64,000 nt of DNA from Tuctoria greenei (lineage: Eukaryota; Streptophyta; Magnoliopsida; Poales; Poaceae): contig JAYESD010000008.1 of assembly GCA_036927565.1 (NCBI GenBank), positions 18,990,100-19,054,099 on the forward strand. Reading direction: 5' to 3'. Below the pieces are notes generated by a model, which saw only the letters and a program-made list of their open reading frames with translations, made no database searches and was not told where the DNA came from. This document shows positions 1 to 10,537 of the stretch, in pieces. Every line of letters begins with the position of its first letter. The stretch's first letter is position 1. The position numbers were made by a program, and so were the translations under genes.

Positions 1-171
1 AATCGTCGTCGACGGTGTTGTACACAGCCTTCAGGACCTTTTTGGGATCTTGGAAGCCTAGCTCCGGATCAGCCAAAGCTTCTTCGACTTTCTGCTTTCC
101 TTCCCGCTGGCGGAAAGGAGCTTCTTATCGGTGCTTGTTGAAGTGCTCGACAAGGTTTCAGACCTCACGAC
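1..171 (-). pseudogene. E0 gag 3' portion, left piece (interrupted by E1)
   Basis: Read on the minus strand this is the gag/protease junction region of a Tat-like Ty3/gypsy element. It aligns by eye with the same region of E2 near 32485-32650 (shared phrases encode VYNTVDDD and a Lys/Glu-rich stretch). It stops abruptly where the E1 LTR begins at 172 and resumes after E1 at 12988, so it is one half of an interrupted gag. The E0 pol and 3' LTR lie left of the window. Frame-breaking changes are present and it is not expressed as an intact protein. Confidence 0.8.
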
Positions 172-1019
172 TATTGAAGTGTTTGATACGACACTTCCCC
201 CGGACCCGCTGAGAAGAAGCCCGCGGAGGTTCTTCTGTGGTTGGGACACGCAAAGATCAATATCAAGATGATGACATCAGGGACTTACGTGGTTTGGGCC
301 GCCTGAGCATAACATCCTACTCCACGGGGTTTGTGTAATTGTATTGAGCGAGTACGTTCGCTAGGATCAGGTCAAATCAGATCAGATTCCCCATACTTGT
401 GCGGTGCAGCCCTTTTATAGTTCTAAGGACTGACCGTTACAAAGTTGACCTGACCGACATGTGGCCCTGACGTGCTTAATGACCTAATACATTGTCTAAA
501 GGGTATTAAGTATAATTAATAGTGTGGTAACGTGCCTTCATGGTAGTGTTACCCCTATTAACGGTGCACTGATCGTGTGTCATTGATATGGCATTAATGA
601 CACATTATGAGACCTTGTAACTGCTGCTTTAACCGTCCTTGAATGTTTGTAATGGACGTGATCTGCTCGTATTTCTGTTGGCGATGAAGGTCCGGAGGCT
701 CCACACGTGGCAGATCCGGAGATTTCCCTTGGGGGAGGGTAGGTTTGGGGTCGCTGTATACGTGTCGGTACCGGAGCTCCTCTCTAACGGGGGCTAGGTC
801 CGGGGCTGTTGTACATGTGTAGTCACCGGAGCTTCCCTTGGTTGGGAATTTTGTTTCGGGCTTATTTTACACGTGTTAACCCGGGAACCAGCCATGTGAG
901 GGGAGTGGGTCCGGTACAACGTGACATGTGGGACCTGCAATGGCCTTCGAATCTAACGGGTGGAACTTTCTTGCACTTCTTGCGGTATCGTGGGGTACCT
1001 GGTACGTAGGGTACCGACA
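172..1019 (-). repeat. E1 3' LTR
   Basis: 848 bp, equal in length to the LTR at 12140-12987. On the plus strand it runs from TATTGAAGTG (ancestral TGTCGAAG, now mutated) to GGTACCGACA. It is the 3' LTR because the element is on the minus strand. U3 (about 690-1010 here) carries degenerate tandem units of about 60-65 bp containing CACGTG-like cores and CCGGAGCT phrases. A TATA box (TATAAAAGGG on the minus strand) lies at about 410-420. Confidence 0.9.
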
Positions 1020-1043
1020 GTGGCCCCCGGGACCACCTCTGGG
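1020..1043 (-). other. E1 polypurine tract
   Basis: On the minus strand the bases just before the 3' LTR are purine-rich (AGAGGTGG, then CCCGGGGGCCAC). The same phrase precedes the LTR in E2 (23075-23098) and in E3 (about 16563-16582, GAGGTGGGCCCGAGGGACAC), so its place and conservation fit the plus-strand primer site. Confidence 0.6.
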
Positions 1044-1557
1044 AGAAACCCTTTAGGTTAAGTTGTTCTGCCGGAGGTGGGGGCATTCTCGATTCCCGTG
1101 CTTTGATTTTCAAAAAGTCCTCTGATGCACTGATAGAGTGACGGTCCGGGAGTGAACCTTCGACGCGTGGCTTGTTATGAATACGGCAGATGAGATCTTT
1201 GAGTGCGGATCTCACGCAATTGAAGGTCGTCAGTTCCTAATACGAAAAATTGCATCGGTTCTGCGCGCCCTGTTAGAGCGCCAACTTTGGGTTTCCCGCC
1301 ACCCATCATGGCAACAGTTGGCCTTGGGTAAGGACCTCGACCTCTTCGTCGAGGTGGCCCCATGCCCACTCGTCATTGAAGGGGTAGATTTTTGAAAAGT
1401 GCTTTCGATCTCATTGCGGTTTCCATCCAAGCATCGTGAAGACTTACTTAAGAAGGAAAGTGTGCACGGTTTGAGGACTCTACGCCTTCGATCATCTTTG
1501 CGCTTAGAGCCTCCCAAACTCCGCCTAGCTTCCCTTCCTTTGCACCACTTTGCCGCA

Positions 1558-4500
1558 ATGGAGTTGGGTCTCCCCAAGAACCGCCTCAAGAGTGATGATG
1601 ATCTGAAGAAGGTCCGGACCTATATGGGGTGGTCCAGTGACTCCTTCAATCATTTGGTCTGCATTGGCAAGCTCCCGTTCAAGAAGGAGCGTGATGGCGA
1701 TATGGTGTACTTCACAGCGTACGCCATGGTGGGATTCATTCCACATTTCTCTTCTTTCCTCTTGATGTTGCTAGACTTTTATGGTCTGCAGTTGTACCAC
1801 CTTAGCCCCCATTCTCTTCTTCTTGTGGCGACATTCGTCCACTTCTGCGATATGTGGGTGGGTATTCCCCCCTGCGTTGAGCTTTTCTGCACCTTCTTCA
1901 CCATCCACACCACCGGCAAGGGGTCCGAGTTCCTTGACTTCTACTATTTTGTGAAGCGCAAGAACGGCCCCCACAAATACTTGAAGTTGTTTCCTTTCGG
2001 CAAATGGGACGGCAGGAAGAAGGATTGGATCATCGTCACGGCGGAGGAGCACGAGAAATTGGACCTACCCGAAGGTCTCCCCAGTGTTGACACTAACACT
2101 TGAAGTGTAGTTCTGGTGCTGTCACATGCCTTCAACCCTGTCTTGACCAGGATCCGCGAGTGCGTGGAGGGTGGAGTGACCCCCCAGATGGTCTTCTGCA
2201 ACTTCCAGGTCAACAGGTGGGCTCCATTGAAGAAGAGGGAGAAGCTCGCGTGGGCCCTCAAGAGCGTGATGGATGACGACCGGATTGAAATCGGTCTGAA
2301 ATCCAACTTGGATGATGAATCATTGGAGTTTCATTTGAAGAAATTCCAGCATGGGATTAACGTCAACGGCGATGACTTGGCTCCGCCAGCAGCCTTCCTC
2401 CCCTTGAACATGGAGGCGCAGTTCAGTAGGGAGCTCCGGAGGAGCATGCCGGTGCTTGACGACCTTGGCGAGGTAGAGAGGAATCCGACCACCATATTGG
2501 CAATTCCTGGAGCTTCCGAGGGTGGTCCTGCCCCCGCCCCGAGCCAAAAGACTGAAGACATCGGCAAGGGCAAGGGCAAGGGCAAAGAGCCAGCTGAGCC
2601 CTCCAGCCGGAAGAGGAAGTTGAAGCACGCTCACGGGAGGTCTGTCAGACCTGCTCCTTCCAAAACGGTTGCTTCTCCCCGGAGGGGGAGGTCTTCTGTA
2701 GCTACCCCTGCTCCGGTGCAAATGTCTTCAAGAGGCGTAAGCTCCGGGCAGGCGACCCCGACCTTAGTGAGTTCCAGGTCCGGGGGTTCTTCCCGGCAAA
2801 GAGAAGCTCCGACTGAAAGGGCTCCAGCGGCTGTGAGTGTTCCTCAATTGAGGTTCGAAGCAGTTGTCTCACTAGATTTGGTGTTCTCTAGCTCCGGGCC
2901 TTAGAAGAAGAGATTCCCAAGTGACTGGGGTGGTAGCATCCCGAGGTAAGCATTGATTGCTCACCCTAAAATGCTAGTATTGTTTTTGATGTGTTCTTAA
3001 TCTTCTCTTCCCTTTGTTTCCAGGGTGTCTAAGAAAGGACCCGGAGCTTCAACGCTTGTTACAAAGGCTGGGGCTGCACCTCCCAAAGCTCCGGCTTCGA
3101 GCGCTGAGTCTTCTTGCAAGCGAAGGTGGAAGTCGTGGCAGCTCCGGCGCCAACTATCGTGAACTTGGACTCGGAGTCCTCAGCCAAAGCTCTTGTGGTA
3201 GCGTCGGACCACAGGAGAGAAGTCGAAGATGTACCCCTATCGGCAGAGGCTGATGTTCCAGCACCAGCGATGCCAGAAGTTCCGGCTTTCGAGCTGAAAG
3301 TTGCCAAAGCTCTGGCTGCTGAGCCAGAAGTAGTTGAAGCCCCGGCGATTGAGCCGGAAATCACCCAAGCTCCAACCCTTGTGCCAAAAACGGTTAAAGA
3401 TCCGGTGGCTAAGCCGGAAGTGGTCTGACTGCTGAGCTAGAGATGGTTGGAGGTCCGGCGGCTGTGCCGGAGGTGGTTGGAGGTTCGGCAGATGTGCCGG
3501 AGGTGGTCGCCGTGACGGAGCCCGAGCCAGTGGCGGTCGAGGCTCCAGTTGAAGCTTCAGTTGTTGCTCCAGAGGTGGTGATCCCAGAGTACCTGGGCCG
3601 GAGCCAGAGCAGCCCGAAGAAGTGGCAACAGGTCCTCCAACTTTGGAGCCATCAACTGAAAACTGTGAAGCGGCGCCTTCAACTGCTCTGGAGGTGGACG
3701 TTCCCCAGTGGGCTCTTCTACTGCCGCTGAAGGGTTCCAGAAGAGTGGCCCTTGCGCAGCAGGAGTACAGGGGTCCACTATTGTAGAGTGGGACCCTATT
3801 TTTGTGATGGGAAACTCTTTTGAGCCTGCAGAAATGGTCCCAGTAGGACCATAACCGATCCCTCTGGCGTTGTCCATAGACAACGCCTGCTCAAGCCTCC
3901 GGCGGGTCCAGCTTGCCTTCAAACATGAGAGCGAAGCCTTGGAGGCGGAGCGCAACACCTTGAGGCGTTGGCGCAACAAATTCCATTTTGAGACCAGGCT
4001 TGCTCAGACGAGGCTGTCTGACCAAAAGGAATGGATCAAGGGGGAGAAGATCCGGTTAGAATACTAGGATAAGCTGATGGAAGAGAAGGAGGCCGCCATT
4101 CGGGCGCTCGATGCTAACTCCAGGGAAATCCTAGAGCAAGCCAAGGAGAGATGTGACGCTGCTGACAAGCGTTACGGAAAACTCGCTGAATTGAATGAAA
4201 CTCTCCTGAAGCGTCGAGCGGACCTGGAGGCGAGGGAGGAAAAACTCCTGGGGCAGCAGGAGGATGTGGAGAGGAGAGAAGCGGAGGTCACCCAGAAGTT
4301 GACTCTGGGTGAGAAAAATTTGGCAGATCGCGGCAAAAAGTTGGATCTATGGAAGGAGGAAGAGAGGAAGAAGAACTGGAAGGTGGGGCAAGAGCTCTCG
4401 AAAAGAGGGTCTGACGTTGCCGCTAGGGAGGAGAGAGTCAAAGGCAGGGAAAAGGACCTAGCTGAGAGGCGGAACCGCATCCACCTCCGGGAGACGGAGC

Positions 4501-4993
4501 TAGCCGACCGGGAGAAGCAAGTTGCTGAGAACATGCAGCAGCATGCTAAGTTGTCCGAGCGCCTTGCCCGTGAAAGTTCGGGGCTAGCGGCCACCCGGAG
4601 GTCACTGGAAGAGCTGCAGTGCTCGAAGGCGACTGAGTCCTTAATGGTATGGGACTTCCTGGGGTGTGCGGACAGGGCACTTGTGCCTCTTGGTTTCAGT
4701 CCAGTACGCCCAAAGGACCCAGCGTGGGAGCTCGACCAGACGCTACGGCCCTTGGCTCTGCTGGCAGTAAACTCGACGTGATGGGTGACGTCATCGCCGA
4801 TCAACTGGAGACGGAGGGTAAATTCTTGGCCAAGAACGTCGCTGAGTATGTCTTAGCGTGTTACAAAAGCCGAGACCCCCAATTTTCCCTTGATCCAGTC
4901 GTTGAAGGAATCATCGCGGAGGAAGAGGATGCCGCCAGGGCTTGTGTCCAAGAAGCTGCTGAGAAGGTTACTTCGTTTCTTCGCAGGACCTAG
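1558..4993 (+). pseudogene. E1 antisense gene: Transposase_28-like N-terminus plus coiled coil
   Basis: This gene runs opposite to gag-pol, between the 3' LTR and the end of integrase. The start chosen is the ATG opening MELGLPKNRLK, which matches E2 at 23613. The N-terminal part (to about 2300; motifs YMGWSSDSFNHLV and MWVGIPPCVELF) resembles the 'putative gypsy-type transposon' domain (Pfam Transposase_28). A basic, Ser/Pro-rich region follows, then a GT-AG intron at 2946-3023. After that come Val/Pro/Glu-rich short repeats (3114-3730) and a long Glu/Lys/Arg-rich coiled coil (about 3870-4700). Breaks relative to E2 include TGG to TGA at 2101, CAG to TAG at 2902 and TGG to TAG at 4065. A TAA at 3852 is shared with E2. 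The final stop is at 4991. Oppositely oriented genes in this position are known in the Grande group; the function is unknown. Confidence 0.75.
2946..3023 (+). other. Intron of the E1 antisense gene
   Basis: 78 bp from GTAAGC to a pyrimidine-rich tract ending TTTCCAG. E2 has the same intron at 25012-25090 (79 bp, GTAAGC to TTTCTAG) at the identical codon context. Conservation of both splice signals in two diverged copies supports real splicing. Confidence 0.7.
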
Positions 4994-5589
4994 ATCCTCC
5001 GGTAGCTAGGACTTTTCTCCTTTGGTCCCTTGTAATCCCAATTTTGTAATTCAATACATTTGATTAATGAAATCCTCCTTTTTGCCTTGAATTTCACTTT
5101 GTCTTCAATATACTGTGTCGTATCTTGTTGCCCCCCTGGTACATGTGTACAATTGAAATGTGTACATGTACCAAAGGTTGTGGTAGTATGTTGACGACTT
5201 GAATGGTTCACACTTGTAGATTTTAGGTCCGAAGTCTTCTATTCTGAGGCGTCGAAGACAGGCCCTTGGGATGGTCGGAGCTTGGTAGCTCCAACATCAT
5301 CCACTGTCAACATTTTAAACGTTGACGGCAGACCCATCTTGGAGGATGTCGGAGCTTAGTATCTCCAGCGTTGTCCACTATTGCTGTGAATTTTTGCTTT
5401 TCCTGCACATTAAAGGCAAGAGAGAAAGTAAAATTCGTCCTCTTGTCTATAAATTGGTTGTGACTTATTGTTCTTATTTGGACTTCAGATCCGAAAAAAA
5501 TCGATATGATAACAAGCGTTTTGATATAATCTTTCTAGATCTGCATGCCTTTTTAGTACTCACCCTACTAAGGCCTGCCGGGGTGTAGG

Positions 5590-5641
5590 CAGAGCGGCGT
5601 ACTTAGGGTGCAGGACCAGGCTAAGTCGATAGCACACTCTG
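5590..5641 (-). other. Conserved hairpin, E1 copy A
   Basis: Inner stem ACTTAG (5601-5606) pairs with CTAAGT (5621-5626). A second stem GGT (5607-5609) pairs with ACC (5615-5617) around a 5-nt loop GCAGG. An outer 5-bp stem CAGAG (5590-5594) pairs with CTCTG (5637-5641). The same fold recurs in E2 and four times in E3. Role unknown. Confidence 0.65.
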
Positions 5642-5898
5642 AACCTATGTTGGCTTGGCGTTCGGGCAAGTAGACTATGTAGCAATATTAAGATCTAAAA
5701 AGACTATTAACAAGGCTTGTAATGCATGTGAATTACTTGGAACAAAGCTCGAAAAGATTTGCACAACTTCATTATAGACAAGTGGGGTAAAAATAATTTG
5801 ATATATTGAACCTTGTACAAAAAGTAGATGCACGTGGAGTCTGTTTTCACACAACAATGCCTTTCAGTATAGGTCCAAATTACAAGGGAGACAAGGAA

Positions 5899-5928
5899 AC
5901 ACTTAGAGTGCAGGACCATGCTAAGTGT
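5899..5928 (-). other. Conserved hairpin, E1 copy B
   Basis: Perfect 8-bp stem ACACTTAG (5899-5906) with CTAAGTGT (5921-5928) around the same GTGCAGGAC core seen in copy A. Here the inner GGT has become AGT, so that short stem is weakened while the main stem is longer. Confidence 0.65.
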
Positions 5929-6109
5929 GTTATACATCTTGTACTAGCCCAGAGCAAGTAGTTACACTTTTAGTGTTGTGACTGTTTCAAGTGTTACTTG
6001 AACTTCCTGGACCCTCTCGGAGGGGTCCAGATGTTCTCCCGGAGGACTTGCTCGTCTCTGTATAATGACTCTACAACATGCATTGTGTGTAATTACAGAC
6101 TCACCTCCG

Positions 6110-7070
6110 TGATTCTAAGCATAAACTTACAGAGGTGCTCGATGTTCCAAGGATTTGGGAGTGGGGACCCATCCTCTGTTGCCAAGCGAATGCATCCTGG
6201 TCAGGATACTTTAATGACTCGGAAGGGACCCTCCCAGCTAGGGGAAAGTTTGTTCATCCGTTCACGGCTTAGTATCTTTCGAAGCACCAGGTCACCTTCT
6301 TCAAGTTGTCGATCACGCTCATGCCTTTGATGATAGCGCCAGAGCGCTTGGCGACAACGTGCATTCCAAACAGTTGATTGGCCCCTTCCCTCGTCGACGA
6401 GGTCAAGGTCTTCACATTGGATCTGGTCCTGCGTGGCTTCGTCGAAGGTCTTGACCCGAAGGGACCCCAAGGTGATCTCCGAAGTAAGGACTGCTTCAGC
6501 TCCGTACGCGAGGAAGAATGGAGTCTCCCCAGTTGACCAGTTAGGTGTTGTCCTATTTGCCCATAATGTGGACGGGAGCTCTTCAATCCAGTTATCTCCA
6601 TGCTTTATCAAGCACTCATATGTGCGCGTCTTGAGTCCTTTTAAGATTTCTACATTTGCTCTCTCGGCTTGGCCATTGCTTGCTGGATGAGCTACTGAGG
6701 CGTAGCTAAGTTGAATACCGAGGTCTTCACAATATTCTTGGAATGCAGCACTTGTAAATTGAGTTTCGTTGTCAGTTATGACTTTGTCTGGAACTCCAAA
6801 TCTGCATATAATGGACTTAAAGAACTTGATTGTTGATTGTTTGTTGATTGTTACTACTGGAGTTGCTTCCGGCCACTTGGTGAACTTGTCGATGGCGACA
6901 TATAGGAACTTGTAACCTCTGGCGTCTTTTGGGAAAGGTACCAAGATGTCCATGCCCCACACAGAGAATGGCCATGTAAGAGGTATCATTTGTAGTGATT
7001 GAGCCGGTGTGTGAATCTGTTTGGCGTAAAACTAACACGCTTCATATTTTTTCACTAGCTCAACTGCATC
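6110..7070 (-). pseudogene. E1 integrase region of pol
   Basis: The minus-strand ORF of 262 residues (6989 down to 6201) carries the integrase core with catalytic D14 (WGMDIL), D73 (ITDNETQF, usually TDNGTQF) and E109 (NGQAERAN). The zinc-binding H..H..C..C module lies just upstream (about 7000-7150) but is cut by stops at about 7030 and at 7071. The stop at 6201 is TGA where E2 has CGA, after which similarity continues to about 6110. The D,D,E triad is intact but the polyprotein is not. Confidence 0.85.
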
Positions 7071-8144
7071 CTAAAGTGTTGTAGGCCAGTAAAAGCCATG
7101 TCGGAAGGCTTTACCGACCAGCGTGTGAGAAGATATGTGGTTCCTGCACTTGCCTCCATGGATTTCCGCAAGGAGATCGCGGCCTTCTTCCCTTGCAATG
7201 CACCACATTACGATGCCATTGGCACCACGTCGGTAGAGATCCCCTTCTACCAACGTGTATCTTTTAGCCAATCTGACAATCCGGTCAGCGGATGCACCGT
7301 CTTCAAGAAGGATATTGTCTTTCAAGTAGCACCAGATCTCCAAGATCCATGCATCGGAACTAACTTGAGCTTCTGAGTCTTGCGTGTTGGGTTGCTCGGA
7401 GCTTCCGGCAGCACCTACGACCCTTGGTGAACGCCATGGTAGCAGGGCCACTGGGACCACCAGCTTCGAGGTGCTGGTCTCGCCCCCTTCGCTCAGTTCG
7501 GCAGGCTGAGCTGTTGGTTCTGACAACCTCCGGACGAAGATTCTGTCAGGAGCCGAAGCTCTGATTGAGGCTTTCGTCGAGAGTTCATCGACTTCGGAGT
7601 TATGAAGGCGCCGAATATGATGGAGATCCAGGACTTCAAAGTCCTTCTTAAGCTTCTGGACTTCCAGGAGATAAGCAGCTAATTGAGAATTGTTGCAGGA
7701 GCATTCACCTTTCACTTGTTTGATGATGAGTTGTGAATCTACCTTCACCAACAGCTGTTTTACACCATAAGATAGTGCCACCTTGAGTCCATAGATGAGG
7801 GATTCATACTCCGCCATATTGTTGGTTGCCTTGAAATCAAGGTGTACCATGTACTTGACCTTTTCTCCGGTCGGAGCCAGGAGAAGGATTCCAGCTTCGG
7901 CTCCCTGCTTCTGCACAGAGCAATCGAAGTAGAGGGTCCAGTGAGGCTCAGTGAATACCGGAACTTTAAGCTCTGGTTTCTGCTCACTGTGGCCCCTAGG
8001 GTTTGATGGAGAGGGGTTCCACTCCGCCACAAAGTCAGTCAAGGCTTGAATTTTAATTGCTTGTCTCAACACGAATTCTAGATCGAATTCTGCCAGCTCC
8101 GCTGCCCACTTTGCAATATTCCCAGTAGAATTAGGGTTATGCAA
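7071..8144 (-). pseudogene. E1 second (archaeal-type) RNase H domain of pol
   Basis: 357 residues. Residues 1-45 are the tail of the first RNase H and connection. Residues about 68-190 form a separate RNase H with D74 (LYFD), E112 (NMAEYE), D136 (VKVDSQ; E2 has VKGDSQ) and D186 (SEVDEL). A second RNase H after the RT-linked one is characteristic of Tat elements. The C-terminus begins the integrase zinc finger (H residues in RNHISSHTLVGK). The stop at 7071 is TAG where E2 reads CAG. Confidence 0.82.
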
Positions 8145-8735
8145 AATTGCTCATAGTGGAAAAGAAGTTACCACTGATATTTTGTGGGCTTGGAAGTAGT
8201 GACGAAGCTTTCTTGAGGTGATAAGAACTGCGTAAAGCAGTTTATGCACCTCAATGTATCTTGTCTTTGCGTCGTGGAGTTCTTCACTAATGAAGTACAC
8301 AGGGTGCTGGATGGTTCGGGCCCTTTCAGAAGGATCCCAAGCTTCCTCTCCATCGACCCGGACCCTGCTGGAGGGTCCCGGACCTTCAGGTTGTTCTTCT
8401 TGGACCCTCCCACATGGGTCCAGAATTCTTTCTTGTTCAACCGGGATCCCACTGCAAACCTCCTCAAACGAATGAGGTTGATCTCGTAGTACTTCATTTT
8501 GATGTTCCATGTCTGGGAGCTGAGACATAGTCTTGTCTTAAGGTGGTTCCGGACGCTCCCGGAGGGGTCTGGATTCCTGGACTGAATGTGGTTCCGGTCT
8601 TTCTGCGACCAGGACCATACTGACAACTTTGGTGGTTGCCGAAATGTAAAGTAGTAAAGGCTCACCAGGATTCGGAGCTACCAATATTAGTAGTGTGGTG
8701 AGGAGCTATTTCAGCTCTCGGAATGCCTTTTCTGC
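8145..8735 (-). pseudogene. E1 RT-linked RNase H, degraded
   Basis: Fragments in two frames read VYFISEELHDAKTRYIE, typical of the RNase H domain attached to Ty3/gypsy reverse transcriptase, between the RT (ending at 8736) and the second RNase H. Frameshifts and stops separate it from both. The Pro/Glu-rich stretch (about 8330-8560) is an insertion-prone linker also seen in E2. Confidence 0.75.
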
Positions 8736-9641
8736 TTATTCAGACCAATCAAATGGTCCGAACTTCCTCAAGAGTTTGTAGAAGGGTAGCGCCCGTTCTG
8801 CCAGTCTTGATATAAACCGGCTGAGCGCAGCTAGACATCCAATCAACTTTTGTACATCTTTAATGCGGGTTGGCGGCCGCATTTCTTCTATAGCCTTGAT
8901 CTTCGCCGGATTTGCTTCGATTCCTCGATGAGTCACCAAGAACCCCAGAAGCTTTCCGGAGCTAAACCCGAAGACACACTTGTCCGGGTTCAGCTTGGTG
9001 CGCGTAGTGTGCAGCTTGTCAAAGACGGCTTGTAAGTTGTCAAGGAGTAACTCCTTGTTTTTTATTTTCACGACGATGTCATCAACATACACCTCCACCC
9101 AGTCTCTAATTAGCTCTCCAAATGTTTTGTACATGGCTCGCACAAATGTTGAAGCAGCATTTTTAAGACTGAATGGCATGGCAGTATAACAATACAATCC
9201 ATCTATTGTTATGAAGACAATATGCTCTTCATCTTTCTTAGACATTTGGATTTGATGATATCCAGAATATGCATCTAAGAAACATAGTAGTTCACACCCG
9301 GAGGTGGAGTCCACTATTTGATCTATTCTAGGTAGTGGAAATGGATCTTTTGGACATGCCTTATTTAAGGTGGTGTAGTCGATACACATCCGAAGCTTCC
9401 CACCGGCCTTAGGTACAACAACTGGGTTTGCCAGCCATTTTGGATGGAAGACTTCCCGGATGAATCCAGCTTCAAGCAACTTCTTGATTTCTTGTCGGAT
9501 GAAGTTTTGTCGCTCGATTGATTGCTTCCAGGGTTTCTGGTGTACAGGCCGTGTGTCTGGGTAAATCTTCAAATCGTGCTCAATCACCTCCCTAAGGGAT
9601 CCCAGACATTTGTGGTGGTTGCCAGGCAAACACGTCGACAT
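8736..9641 (-). pseudogene. E1 reverse transcriptase
   Basis: 301 residues without a stop. Conserved blocks are VVVPKAGGKLRMCIDY (76-91), FLDAYSGYHQ (121-130), MPFSLKNA (155-162, usually MPFGLKNA) and YVDD (185-188). The thumb/connection (LLGFLVTHRGIEANP) follows. The catalytic aspartates are present. It is part of a gag-pol polyprotein that is interrupted on both sides, so it is classed as a pseudogene although this domain itself is open. It copies element RNA into DNA in the cytoplasmic particle. Confidence 0.88.
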
Positions 9642-10537
9642 TAGCCCGGAGGAAAGTGATGAGCGCGAGTTCCTATATGTTGTTCAACCCCCCCCCCTTC
9701 TGATATACGGGTAGTCTGAGCAACATCGGAACCAATTTGGATGACTTTGACGAGAATGTCGATGTCGCCGCTTGTTTGCACACGAGGTGCAGAGGTAGAA
9801 CCTTTGCGACAAATGCTTGGAGGATTCGCAGCTGGATCCTTACCGGGTGCTTCTTCTTGCGCTTTGGTAAGCGCATAGAGTTCTTCCAGTGCAGTAACTC
9901 TTGCGGTACGATCTCCGCGGATCCGGAGAACACCCGTGGGTGTTGGCATCTTCAACACCAAATAACCATAATGGGCAGCAGCCATAAACTTGTATAAAGC
10001 TGGCCTGCCCAAAATAGCATTGAAAGGCAGACTGACCTGCGCTACGTCGAAGATCAATTTCTCGGTTTTGTAGTTCTCCCGGGTCCCGAAGGTCACCGGG
10101 AGTGTAATGGAACCCATAGGAGTAATGGTTCTCGGACCTATTCCAGAGAAAGTTCGGGATGGGCGAAGGTCCAAAGGCCAGAGCTGAAGCTTAACGAAAG
10201 CTTTGAAGCTTATGAGGTTTAGCCTGGAACCTCTGTCCACCATGACATGGTGGATTTGGATATTGTTAATAGTGGGTGACACCATCAACGGTAATTGACC
10301 AGCCCCGATCATGTTTCGGGGGCAGTCCGAAGCATCGAAAATGATGGGTGTATCCATCCACTTCCAATGTGGTTCTGCCTTAGCAACGGGAGCTACCATG
10401 GTCATATCCCGCCGCATTATCTTCAGGATGCGGCGGGAGGTGATGTCGCAAGAACCACCATAGATGGTGTTCAAGGTCTTTCGACGTTCGTTGTCAGAAA
10501 CATCGGAGTCGTCGACAGTGTTATAGACGACTTTCAA
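9641..10537 (-). pseudogene. E1 aspartic protease region
   Basis: 298-residue open frame. The protease active site reads VMVDRGSRLNLIS where the family form is usually D-G-[GS]-S; the aspartate is kept but the following Gly is Arg. ILGRPALYKF follows, as is typical of gypsy proteases. The start MKVVYNTVDD matches E2. A C10 run at 9688-9697 near the 3' end of this frame is absent from E2 and shifts the reading frame there. Confidence 0.8.

Larger units (their letters stand above)
4994..6110. other. E1 spacer between the 3' ends of the antisense gene and pol
   Basis: No credible ORF. The antisense gene ends at 4993 and is followed by AT-rich sequence with ATTAATGAAA (about 5063), a plausible polyadenylation region. 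The integrase frame, read from the other side, fades near 6110. A TCGGAGCTT.GTAGCTCC phrase occurs twice (about 5275 and 5350). Two copies of a conserved hairpin (5590-5641 and 5899-5928) are listed separately. Confidence 0.7.
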
